Source: Bacillota bacterium (GTDB lineage Bacteria; Bacillota; Clostridia; Lachnospirales; Lachnospiraceae). Taken from it: DNA of 64,000 nt. The notes under the pieces are model-generated. The model made no database searches. It was not told where the DNA came from and worked only from the letters and a program-made list of their open reading frames with translations. A program made the position numbers and the translations under genes. Location of the stretch: positions 124,001-188,000 of the forward strand of contig JAEXAX010000034.1 of assembly GCA_023458035.1 (NCBI GenBank). The letters run 5' to 3'. Positions within the stretch are counted from its first letter, which is position 1. Each line of letters opens with the position of its first letter. Positions 51,164-59,101 of this stretch are shown in pieces.

Positions 51164-51935
51164 GCCGATATTTACAGTACAGGATGTGGGGTTTGCTTAT
51201 CCGGGAGGGCCTGTCTTATTTGAAAAGCTGTCATTGTCGATCGCTGAGGGAAGGATCACGACCATACTCGGACAAAATGGCTGCGGAAAGTCTACCCTGC
51301 TTCATCTGATGTCACGAGGTTTGCAGGTGAATCACGGGGAGATCAGTTATCATGGAACCGATATTCGCACCATCAGTCAGAAGAAATTTGCCGGAAAAGT
51401 TGCAATGGTGCATCAAAAAAATTCAGTTCCTTCAGATATGACTGTGGAGCAGCTGGTGCGGTACGGTCGTATACCGCACTGTTCCCTGTGGCACAGTCGT
51501 TATTCAAAGCATGATCGGGAAGTGCTGGAATGGGCCATGAAATTGACAGATATCTTACCATTACGAAAGCGTCAACTGACGCAGCTGTCAGGCGGTCAGC
51601 TGCAGCGGGTGTGGATCGCTATGGCTCTGGCGCAAGAAACGGATGTGATCTTTCTGGATGAACCGACCACCTATCTGGATGTTCGTTACCAGATCGAGAT
51701 TATGCAGCTGATCAGCCGCCTTAACAGGGAACACGGGAAGACGGTAGTGATGGTTTTACATGATATCAATCAGGCTCTGAACTACAGTGATGAGATCATT
51801 GCCCTGCGGGACGGACGGTTGATAGCTCAACAGTCGGCCGAATGGTTTTATGATTCGACGGTGCTGGCTCAGATTTATGATATGCCGTTGCCGGTGTACC
51901 GGACAGAGGACGGGGCGATGATAAGAACCTATTAG
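51156..51935 (+). CDS. Iron/haem ABC transporter ATP-binding protein (FecE family)
   Basis: A 259-residue ATPase. Walker A ILGQNGCGKSTLLHLM lies near residues 37-52, the signature LSGGQLQRVWIAMALAQ near residue 144, Walker B VIFLDEPTTYLD, and the His switch VLHDINQAL. Its sequence is of the FepC/FhuC iron-complex type. It completes the HtsABC-like importer. A 16-bp perfect palindrome (51941-51956) just past its stop may end the transcript. Confidence 0.94.
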   Translation: MDKPIFTVQDVGFAYPGGPVLFEKLSLSIAEGRITTILGQNGCGKSTLLHLMSRGLQVNHGEISYHGTDIRTISQKKFAGKVAMVHQKNSVPSDMTVEQLVRYGRIPHCSLWHSRYSKHDREVLEWAMKLTDILPLRKRQLTQLSGGQLQRVWIAMALAQETDVIFLDEPTTYLDVRYQIEIMQLISRLNREHGKTVVMVLHDINQALNYSDEIIALRDGRLIAQQSAEWFYDSTVLAQIYDMPLPVYRTEDGAMIRTY

Positions 51936-51940
51936 AAGTC

Positions 51941-51956
51941 GGAAGCATATGCTTCC
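51941..51956. terminator. Palindrome GGAAGCATATGCTTCC after htsC-like gene
   Basis: A perfect 16-bp palindrome follows the operon's last stop codon by five bases. No T run follows, so it may be a stability hairpin rather than a terminator. The remaining gap to the Shr-like gene (about 265 bases) holds only the promoter and dyad listed. Confidence 0.4.
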
Positions 51957-52114
51957 GGATAAACTGTTTCATCAAAAACTGTTTCGTTTCTGAAACGGCA
52001 TATATAAGATAAAATGCAGTATTTTGGGGCAGTCATGCGGCGACTGGGAAGAAAAATGTCTGAATCAGGCCGACAACAAAAGTTGATTGTTTCAGACAGG
52101 CAACAACAGCCGGG

Positions 52115-52143
52115 TTGACCATGATGCCTGCCGTAGATATGCT
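52115..52143 (+). promoter_or_regulatory. Promoter for the Shr-like gene
   Basis: TTGACC (52115-52120), 17-bp spacer, TATGCT (52138-52143), giving a leader of about 70 nt. Confidence 0.65.
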
Positions 52144-52146
52144 GTT

Positions 52147-52168
52147 AATTAGTTAGCGAAAGCTAATT
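52147..52168 (+). promoter_or_regulatory. Candidate operator AATTAGTTAGC-GAAA-GCTAATT
   Basis: A dyad with inner arms TTAGC/GCTAA and outer AATTAG/CTAATT sits three bases after the -10, where a bound repressor would block transcription. Related to the dyad before the NEAT-Shp gene. As RNA it would also form a GNRA-type GAAA tetraloop hairpin. Confidence 0.5.
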
Positions 52169-52221
52169 GAAATCATTATTTGAAGACTATAACAGAGCTT
52201 ACACAGAAGGAGGGAATAATA

Positions 52222-55200
52222 ATGAAGAAAACAAACGGACTTCGCCGTATGCGTCAGACGGCCATGGCGGCCTGTCTTTCGGCGGCCATGCTGACCGGGC
52301 CGATCGGAAGCGCTTTAGCGGTGACGAGAGGGCTGAACAGCCTGGTGGTCAGAGCGGAAGAAGGAGAGGCGGGCAAGCAGAACCATACACTGCAGATTCT
52401 GCAGCCCGGCATGCTGGATGGAGATTACGGAAACCGGCTAACCATACCGTTGGCTGGAACACCGAATCAGTATGGTTCGTTTTACGATTATTTTTCCAAT
52501 ATCGCCAGGCTAACGGTCGATGATAAGGACTTTGGTTTTACAAAATCGTTGTATAACGGCTACTGGCTGAAGGACAATCAGATCATCGTTATGAACGATG
52601 CTGTGAAACAGTATTTTGAGAGCCATCAGCAGCATAAGATCGAAATCACCTTCCGAGACGGTTCTAAAACCATCTATCAGGATAAGGACTATGTCAAACC
52701 GGAGAATGCCGATGCCGAAGACAGCGGCGTATTAACGGACAACAGCAGCTTCGCAGGAAAACAGATGATCTTAGAGGCCACTAATAAAAACGCCTACAGT
52801 ACAGATCCGGAATTGACCATTACATTACAGGCGGCGTATAAAAACGATGAGGTGCTGGAGCAGCTGGTTGCCGTTCGCCTGAACGGTAAGGACTATCCGA
52901 AGAGTTCATTTTCAACCAAGTACGGCAATGCCATTCGAGCCTATAGTGATCAGCCGGTGACGCAGGCCTGGGTGGAAAAAGGCCCGAATCGAATCGAGCT
53001 GGTCTTTGCCAATGCGGTCGTCAGCAGTGCGTTTACCGCCGGCGCATCGGATGCCCCGGCCGGTGACAACGGTCAGTCGGGTGAAACAGAACAGCCGGGT
53101 GGCTCCGGTCAGTCGGCAGACACGTTGGTAGGGAAAGCGGTGATCAAGAAGGCCGGACTGACCAGCTATGCCGATGCCCTGGAATTTACGCTGGCGGACG
53201 GCCTGTCAGCCAAGGCTGTTTATGCGCAGTTGACCGGTGTGCGGATCAACGGTAAAGAGTTTCCGAAGGAGAAATTCCGCGCCTACTACGGGGATAAGGA
53301 CATCCGAACCGAGTATTCGGATGTAGAAGACGTGGTAGCCGCATGGAAGATAGGGGCGGACAATGAAGTCAGCTTTTTATTTGCAGAAGGAGAATCGCTG
53401 CGGTATTCGCAGGGCGGCCATCACACTGATCAGACCGATGCGAATGATCAATCTGCCAAGCCAAAGACCATGGTTCCGGTGTCCAAGCAAATGAAGGACG
53501 GCACATATACACTGGGCTTCGACGCCCTGTATGCCGACGGGCGCGAAGGCTCCTCCATGCTGGCCGGCTTCTTTGACAAGCATATTAAGCTGGAAGTTTC
53601 TCAGGGAAAGATGAAGATCACCATGCTAAATACCCTGTTTGCGCATGGGCTGCTGGAGATGGCGGTGCAGAACAAGGGTGAATGGAAGGCCATGCAGAAG
53701 GAAAACTACGGAGAGCCGAACAGTGCCGGTCACTTTGACAGAGCCTTGTTCTCAATGGAGATTGATGATCTTGATCAGCTGCATATGGCCGGAGTGCTGG
53801 TGAGCTACATGGGCGGTCTGGAAACAGACAAGGGAAATTATGATCGCTATACCAAGGTGAAGCTGAAATTTGACGCTGAAGCGGCCGAAGGCTTTGAGGA
53901 TTTTCACATCGTTGAGGTCGAGAAAAAAGAGCGTGCCGCCAGTTCGGCGCTATTGCAGAAAAAGCTGTGCGCTCAGGCAACGGATTCGGAGGGCAATGCG
54001 GTCAATAACGTCGATGCCGACGGCGACGGAAAAGTGACGGCTGATGAGCTGTTTAATTTTAAAGGGATCATCGACATCGGCGATCTGGAGATCGACGGCG
54101 CGGTCGATAAGGGTGCTATTTATGATATTGAGCTGCTAAAAAATATGGGGCCCGGCGTCACCGAATTCCGCTCCTCCAGTAATGTGCTGGGCGAGCTGCC
54201 GGAGGATCTGTTTGCCAAGGCTGTCAATATTCGGCGAATCCGCCTGGGCGGCAATAAAATTACCCGGGTGCCGTCAAAGCTTTTCGCTCATAATACCAAG
54301 CTGGAGGATGTGAATCTGTCAGCTAACGCGCTGGGTGAACTGCCGGCTGATTTGTTTGCCAATAATTCTGCGCTTCGGATGGTTCAGATCGACAATGCGT
54401 GGCTGACAACGGTTTCGGCACAGCAATTTGCTCATAACCCCAGACTGGAGCAGGTGGGGCTGAATGATAACAAGCTGTCAGCTTTGCCGGAGGAGCTGTT
54501 TGCCAATAATCCGAACCTGAATTTTGTCGGTCTGCGTGACAACGAGCTGACAGCGCTGCCGGCTTCCATGGGCTCGCTTGGTTATTTACGGACATTGGAT
54601 TTCAGCAATAATAAGGTGAAAGAACTGCCGGCCGGTTTTTCCGGGCTGACGTCCTTAAAGAAGCTGAACGCCAAAAATAACGAGCTGACTAAAATTGCCG
54701 ATGAGGTTTGGGCGATACTGGCGAAAAACAAGGGCCGTGTCACTCTGGTTTGCAACCATTTCAGTGAAATCCCGGTAGAAGTGATTAAGGCCAACGGCAG
54801 TCTGGAGGCATTGGATCTGGCGTCAAACAATCTGCCGGTCGATATGCCTTACACAGAGGCGGACGCAGCCATCTTGGGAGTGTCGCCGAAGTCCATTCAT
54901 GGTTATTATCCGCAGAAGACGGCGGTTCAGTTTAAGGCGACCGCTAAGGATGGCGTCATCAGCTTTGCGCCGGAGGGAGATTTGACAATCCTGAATCTGC
55001 TGCATTGGATCACCGGCAGAAGCACCTTCTACGGTGGTGAGGGAATCCTGCAGGGAGCGGCCAAATATCGGGAGTTTATTCAGACAAAATCACAGCCGCT
55101 GCATGAAATGCTGTGCGGTACAGACTATGGCATGAACTGGGAGATCGTAACCAGGATCGAGCGGATTCGCGGCGGCAAATCAACCGAGATCAGCGCAACG

Positions 55201-56637
55201 ACAGTCAAGAATGCCAATGATGAGGCCGGTCAGATCAATGACCCGGCTATGGAAGCAGGCGATGTTTATCGCATTACTAAGGAGTTGTATCGAAAGATCG
55301 TTACCGGGGATACCGAGAAGCTGTTTGTCATTCCGTTTGAGGTTAAGGCTGAGGTGGCAGAGGTGTCTCAGAGCGATATAAAGGCTTATCGGGTGCCGAT
55401 CAGCCTTCGACAGGCTGCGTCAGGGGAGCAATCAATGGGCAATGGCGCCCTGGTCCAAGAAGCATATGCCGAAGTCAATGAAAAAACCGGTAAGACAGCC
55501 ATTACTATGACCTTTAAGCCCATGTATCTGGAGCAATTTAAGGCTACCGGTCATTTGACAAAACTGGGAGCCTATCCCAGCCTGGAAGATATGACTGCTG
55601 ATAAAAACCTGGTGATGGCAGAGGTGCTGACGACCTATACCGACGAAAGCGGGCAAATCACACCGAGAAAAAGTGTACCGCCAACGGCCGGAACGGTGTC
55701 GGTGGCGGCACAGAATACCACTTTGTATTTGGCCGGAGAACAGGCTTTTCCGCAGCAGGTGCGCATCGTCAGAGCAGTGAAGAATGAACCGGAGATCGGA
55801 ATCAAGGTTTGGGTCGATATGATGGATGAGCTGGCCAAGCTGTCCGGTAAATCCGAAGGACCGCAGCCGGCAGTTTTGAAGGTTGACTGGGCTAAGGCCG
55901 AAGAAGTGACCAAACGAGAACAGCCGGCTCCGGCACCGGACGCCGATCAGCAGTCGGATCAGGGCGGCAGCTCAGCAGACCGCACTGCAGAGGATACAAA
56001 GCCGTCTGCACAGACAAAAATCCACGTTGATCAGAATGGAATCAAGCATTATCAGCTGCCGGTCAGTCTGATCAACAGCACGACGGGCGGCGCTTCAATG
56101 GGCGCTAAAGCATTAGATGAGCTGGCGGCTATCGAAGAAAAGCCGGATGGTGAGATCCGCGTCACCTTGACGTTTAAACCGCTCTATTTGGCGGCCTTTA
56201 AGGCCACCGGCCATCTGACCAGATTGGGCATCTATCCGTCCCTGGAGGATATGAAGGCGAAGACAAATATGAAGGATGCCGAGGTAGTTGAAACCTACGA
56301 AGAGAACGGAGTCAAGTATCCGAAGAAGGTGCGCTACACACTGGCAAAAAAAGGAACAAAGGATACCGGAGCGCGTGTATGGGTCGATATGATGGATGAG
56401 ATCGCAAAGCAGGGCGGTCAGCAGGACGGCTCGCAGGCAGTGATCATTCGGTTAGATTGGTCCGGCCTGGGTGTGGACGGTTCGCACAGAAACGGCACGG
56501 GGATCAAGAATCCGACTACCGGGGAGGCTAAACTGACGGCTCCGATCGCCGGCTTCATTATAAGCGCGGCGGCCGCGGCGGCAGCTATCTGTCTCAGAAG
56601 AAAAAAGAAGACAGAGGATCGCCCGGTACTTCGGTAA
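52222..56637 (+). CDS. Shr-like haemoprotein receptor (HID-NEAT-EF-LRR-NEAT-NEAT) with NPTTG sorting signal
   Basis: A 1471-residue surface protein. Signal peptide: about residues 1-47. Three HID/DUF1533-like units lie at about 55-160, 181-270 and 302-400 (the latter two with VRLNGKDYPKSSF and VRINGKEFPKEKF). NEAT: about 418-557 (TYTLGFDALYADGREGSSM, then NYDRYTKVKLKFD). EF-hand-like loop: DADGDGKVTADE near residue 597. Leucine-rich repeats: about 644-880. Two related NEAT-like domains: about 1053-1230 and 1270-1413, each with ATGHLT and VWVDMMDE. C-terminus: NPTTG (1430-1434), hydrophobic segment, basic tail. This is the layout of streptococcal Shr, which strips haem from haemoglobin, with an added NEAT. 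Start set by AAGGAGGG before 52222; an upstream TTG is not supported. Confidence 0.85.
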   Translation: MKKTNGLRRMRQTAMAACLSAAMLTGPIGSALAVTRGLNSLVVRAEEGEAGKQNHTLQILQPGMLDGDYGNRLTIPLAGTPNQYGSFYDYFSNIARLTVDDKDFGFTKSLYNGYWLKDNQIIVMNDAVKQYFESHQQHKIEITFRDGSKTIYQDKDYVKPENADAEDSGVLTDNSSFAGKQMILEATNKNAYSTDPELTITLQAAYKNDEVLEQLVAVRLNGKDYPKSSFSTKYGNAIRAYSDQPVTQAWVEKGPNRIELVFANAVVSSAFTAGASDAPAGDNGQSGETEQPGGSGQSADTLVGKAVIKKAGLTSYADALEFTLADGLSAKAVYAQLTGVRINGKEFPKEKFRAYYGDKDIRTEYSDVEDVVAAWKIGADNEVSFLFAEGESLRYSQGGHHTDQTDANDQSAKPKTMVPVSKQMKDGTYTLGFDALYADGREGSSMLAGFFDKHIKLEVSQGKMKITMLNTLFAHGLLEMAVQNKGEWKAMQKENYGEPNSAGHFDRALFSMEIDDLDQLHMAGVLVSYMGGLETDKGNYDRYTKVKLKFDAEAAEGFEDFHIVEVEKKERAASSALLQKKLCAQATDSEGNAVNNVDADGDGKVTADELFNFKGIIDIGDLEIDGAVDKGAIYDIELLKNMGPGVTEFRSSSNVLGELPEDLFAKAVNIRRIRLGGNKITRVPSKLFAHNTKLEDVNLSANALGELPADLFANNSALRMVQIDNAWLTTVSAQQFAHNPRLEQVGLNDNKLSALPEELFANNPNLNFVGLRDNELTALPASMGSLGYLRTLDFSNNKVKELPAGFSGLTSLKKLNAKNNELTKIADEVWAILAKNKGRVTLVCNHFSEIPVEVIKANGSLEALDLASNNLPVDMPYTEADAAILGVSPKSIHGYYPQKTAVQFKATAKDGVISFAPEGDLTILNLLHWITGRSTFYGGEGILQGAAKYREFIQTKSQPLHEMLCGTDYGMNWEIVTRIERIRGGKSTEISATTVKNANDEAGQINDPAMEAGDVYRITKELYRKIVTGDTEKLFVIPFEVKAEVAEVSQSDIKAYRVPISLRQAASGEQSMGNGALVQEAYAEVNEKTGKTAITMTFKPMYLEQFKATGHLTKLGAYPSLEDMTADKNLVMAEVLTTYTDESGQITPRKSVPPTAGTVSVAAQNTTLYLAGEQAFPQQVRIVRAVKNEPEIGIKVWVDMMDELAKLSGKSEGPQPAVLKVDWAKAEEVTKREQPAPAPDADQQSDQGGSSADRTAEDTKPSAQTKIHVDQNGIKHYQLPVSLINSTTGGASMGAKALDELAAIEEKPDGEIRVTLTFKPLYLAAFKATGHLTRLGIYPSLEDMKAKTNMKDAEVVETYEENGVKYPKKVRYTLAKKGTKDTGARVWVDMMDEIAKQGGQQDGSQAVIIRLDWSGLGVDGSHRNGTGIKNPTTGEAKLTAPIAGFIISAAAAAAAICLRRKKKTEDRPVLR

Positions 56638-56650
56638 TATCTCAACAGGA

Positions 56651-57325
56651 TCAGGCCGGTCGATCCGACTTGGACTGTTTGGTACGGTAACAATGATAAG
56701 AGTAGACGGCCGATCCGATGATCCAGCCCAGTGTGATGCCGGAGCTGCAGATGAGCAGCGCCGGACCGGAGAACAGTAGGGCGCAGATGATCATGCAGAT
56801 ACCGCCGATTACAGCTGAGATGCCGCTGATCCGCTGGCTCTTCTGCCAGACCACATCATCGGTCAGGGCCCACCTGGTGCGCAGGCCGGCAAAGCGATTG
56901 CGCCGCAGCTTCGGCAAAAAATTACCGATGACGATCAGCAATAAGCCGCCGGCCACAGTGATCATACGGCTGACAGTCTGAAAGCTGACCGGAGCGGTTT
57001 TATCGTACATCAAGGCTTTGCGCATAAAGTAAAAGCCGAGAACGGTAAAGAACAGTAAGGTATATATGGAAACATAGGCAAGCTGCCTTTCACCGGTGGC
57101 TTGCCTTTTTTTGCGCTGCTGCCTTCCGGCGGCTAAAAAGCAACCGGCAGCGAACAATGCGATCGCCGGAAACAGGAGCATCTCATATTTGCTTCCGAAC
57201 CGATCAACCTGACCGGCAAAATTATAGTGTGCCGGGATCTGTTCCGGAGCCAGAATCAGAAAGACAGCGGTTTCGCCGACGATGGTCAGCATCAGCAAAT
57301 AAATAATAGCATAGAGTTTTTTCAT
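56651..57325 (-). CDS. SdpI family membrane protein (immunity-like)
   Basis: A 224-residue membrane protein with about six helices. The first part (FLILAPEQIPAHYNFAGQVD, then RFGSKYEMLLFPAI) is DUF1648-like, and the middle has NFLPKLRRNRFAGLRTRWAL, the SdpI signature. In Bacillus subtilis SdpI gives immunity to the SdpC toxin and also signals to SdpR. Here it overlaps the stop of an SdpR-like repressor by one base, the same arrangement. No SdpC-like toxin gene is in the window, so its role may be general immunity or regulation. Confidence 0.87.
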   Translation of the reverse strand: MKKLYAIIYLLMLTIVGETAVFLILAPEQIPAHYNFAGQVDRFGSKYEMLLFPAIALFAAGCFLAAGRQQRKKRQATGERQLAYVSIYTLLFFTVLGFYFMRKALMYDKTAPVSFQTVSRMITVAGGLLLIVIGNFLPKLRRNRFAGLRTRWALTDDVVWQKSQRISGISAVIGGICMIICALLFSGPALLICSSGITLGWIIGSAVYSYHCYRTKQSKSDRPA

Positions 57326-57591
57326 CAGTATTCACCTCGCAATTCGGTGAGCCAAAGCAGCACCTCGTCCAATACGGTGGCATTCAGCTCATAGATCATA
57401 AATTTTCCATCCCGTCGATCACGAATCAGATCAGCCTCCTTCAGCACACTGAGATGCTTTGAGACGGCCGGCAGGCTGATCTCAAAGTGTTCGGCAATCG
57501 CGCCGGCCGCCAGCGGTGACTGCTTCAACAGCTTTAATATGGTGCGGCGGGTAGGATCTGCCAGCGCCCTCATGGTCGTCTGAAGCGGCAT
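57325..57591 (-). CDS. ArsR family repressor (SdpR-like autorepressor)
   Basis: An 88-residue winged-helix regulator: MRALADPTRRTILKLLKQSP at the start, recognition helix in ISLPAVSKHLSVLKEADLI, and wing DRRDGKFMIYELN. No cysteine metal site is seen in the alpha3 helix, in keeping with SdpR rather than ArsR proper. ATGs at 57609 and 57591 are in frame; GAGGGTGATC before 57591 favours the shorter form. A perfect TTAACT/AGTTAA operator lies in its promoter, so autorepression is likely. Confidence 0.88.
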   Translation of the reverse strand: MPLQTTMRALADPTRRTILKLLKQSPLAAGAIAEHFEISLPAVSKHLSVLKEADLIRDRRDGKFMIYELNATVLDEVLLWLTELRGEY

Positions 57592-57609
57592 TTGATCACC
57601 CTCTTTCAT

Positions 57610-57625
57610 TTAACTTTTTAGTTAA
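57610..57625. promoter_or_regulatory. Putative operator TTAACT-N4-AGTTAA
   Basis: A perfect 6-bp inverted repeat with four-base spacer lies immediately downstream of the -10 of the sdpR-like gene, within its short leader. Confidence 0.65.
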
Positions 57626-57653
57626 TTGTATGCCTTTTCATATTGAAAGTCAA
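57625..57653 (-). promoter_or_regulatory. Promoter for the sdpR-sdpI-like operon
   Basis: The minus strand has TTGACT (57648-57653), a 17-bp spacer and TACAAT (57625-57630); the operator dyad abuts the -10. Confidence 0.75.
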
Positions 57654-57731
57654 GCCGTTTGCGTGGTACTATTTACCTTGTTTCGGCAGAAAAAACGGGT
57701 GATCGCCGGCTGTTCAAAAGATACCGTAGAC

Positions 57732-57760
57732 TTGACAATTAACTACTCGTAAGCTATCTT
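57732..57760 (+). promoter_or_regulatory. Promoter for the lipoprotein gene
   Basis: TTGACA (57732-57737), 17-bp spacer, TATCTT (57755-57760), about 60 bases before the lipoprotein start. Confidence 0.6.
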
Positions 57761-57822
57761 TAAGACAGTAGCAAATATGGGTTTCAGAATACTTGAAATA
57801 AGTTATGAAGAGAGGTAATCGT

Positions 57823-58947
57823 ATGAAAAAGAGAAGTTGCCTAAAGTGGTTGGCAGTTCTGCTGTTAATGCTGGTTGTAGGGGGCTTGGCCGGCTGCGGA
57901 AGCAAGATGAAGATTGATCTGAGTAAAATGACATCAGTAAAATTTGAAGGTATGGACACAAAGGGAAAGGCGAAGATTGATATCCAGCGGGATCAGATTC
58001 AGTCGACCTACTTCCCGAAGCTGAAAAATGTGGCCAAGATTATGAGACTGCAGGGTCTGTTCTGGGGGATTACGGCTAAGGCAGACAAGACGGAGAATCT
58101 GTCAAACGGAGATGAAATCACCATTAGCTTCACCTATGATGAAAAGCTGGCTAAGGAGCTCGGCGTGGTATTTGTAGGCAACCCGCTTAAGGTCAAAGTG
58201 ACTGATCTGAAAGAGGTCAAGGAGGTCGATCCGTTTGCCGATGTAGAGGTTCAGTTCAGCGGAGTATCTCCGGCTGTATCTGCCAAGGTTGTCAATAATT
58301 CCAAGGACAGCTTTGTTTCAAAGCTTCATATCATCCTGGACAAGAACTTTGATCTGGCGGTCGGAGACAAGGTTACGGCCGAGGTCATTATCAGTGACTG
58401 GGAACTCGAGAAAAAAGGGTATATTTTGACATCGACCAAGAAGGAATTTACGGTCAAGGGCGTAGGTGAACATATAAAAAAATATGCCGATGTGTCTGAG
58501 GATGTTAAAAAACGTATGGAGCAGGAAGCAAAGGATGATTTTGAGTCTAAGGTAGCGGAGGACTATAGTTATCGTAATTGGTTTTACCCGAATGGCGGAG
58601 TGTCCTTTACAGAGGATCTGAAGGATAAAAAGAATGAGCCGCTGAAGTTGGCCAAAATTTACTTCCTGGATAGGAAAAAGGGTCTGAGCGGATGGAAGCA
58701 AAATAAACTGATCTATATTTATGAGTCAAAGTCTGTCAACAGTCAGAGTCCGGACGGTGTGACGGTTTATGCAGCCTACGGTTTGACCAGTTTGATCAAG
58801 TCAGCCGACGGCAAGGGCGTCTTTAATATAGATAACTTTGACAGGCTGGAGCTTACCAATAACAATATAGATGATCTGGTCAGCAAGGTGGTCAATTCTC
58901 AGAAGGGCGAGTTCACTGTCGAAGAGGTTCCCCTGGATAAGAAATAA
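57823..58947 (+). CDS. Lipoprotein of unknown function with repeated beta domains
   Basis: A 374-residue lipoprotein: signal peptide with GLAGC lipobox (Cys25). Two similar extracellular units follow, one starting MTSVKFEGMDTKGKAKIDIQ and another VEVQFSGVSPAVSAKVVNNS, each ending in LSNGDEITI or LAVGDKVTA, which recalls the paired domains of zinc-ribbon/YARHG-type wall proteins of Firmicutes. The C-terminal third (about residues 225-374) is a separate alpha/beta region. The start follows GAAGAGAGG. It is monocistronic. No function is proposed. Confidence 0.75.
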   Translation: MKKRSCLKWLAVLLLMLVVGGLAGCGSKMKIDLSKMTSVKFEGMDTKGKAKIDIQRDQIQSTYFPKLKNVAKIMRLQGLFWGITAKADKTENLSNGDEITISFTYDEKLAKELGVVFVGNPLKVKVTDLKEVKEVDPFADVEVQFSGVSPAVSAKVVNNSKDSFVSKLHIILDKNFDLAVGDKVTAEVIISDWELEKKGYILTSTKKEFTVKGVGEHIKKYADVSEDVKKRMEQEAKDDFESKVAEDYSYRNWFYPNGGVSFTEDLKDKKNEPLKLAKIYFLDRKKGLSGWKQNKLIYIYESKSVNSQSPDGVTVYAAYGLTSLIKSADGKGVFNIDNFDRLELTNNNIDDLVSKVVNSQKGEFTVEEVPLDKK

Positions 58948-59012
58948 GAAGATCAAACAAGAAGTATAGCGATAGGATGACATCAGACCGAGGGTCTTCC
59001 TATCCTGACAGA

Positions 59013-59081
59013 AAAAGGAGCTGTAGTGTGAGCAGCCCCCCCAATCGCATTGGGAGGCGAGAACACACTACAGCTCCTTTG
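59013..59081. terminator. Long bidirectional terminator between lipoprotein and guanine deaminase genes
   Basis: AAAGGAGCTGTAGTGTG (59014-59030) pairs exactly with CACACTACAGCTCCTTT (59064-59080), with a second small hairpin CCCAATCGCATTGGG in the loop. It suits both convergent transcripts. Confidence 0.8.
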
Positions 59082-59101
59082 TAGTTGGAGCGGTTTGAAC
59101 A

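Noticed and set aside
52180..52221. Upstream TTG start for the Shr-like protein
   Set aside because: It would add 14 residues before the signal peptide and lacks a ribosome site, while AAGGAGGG is placed correctly for the ATG at 52222.
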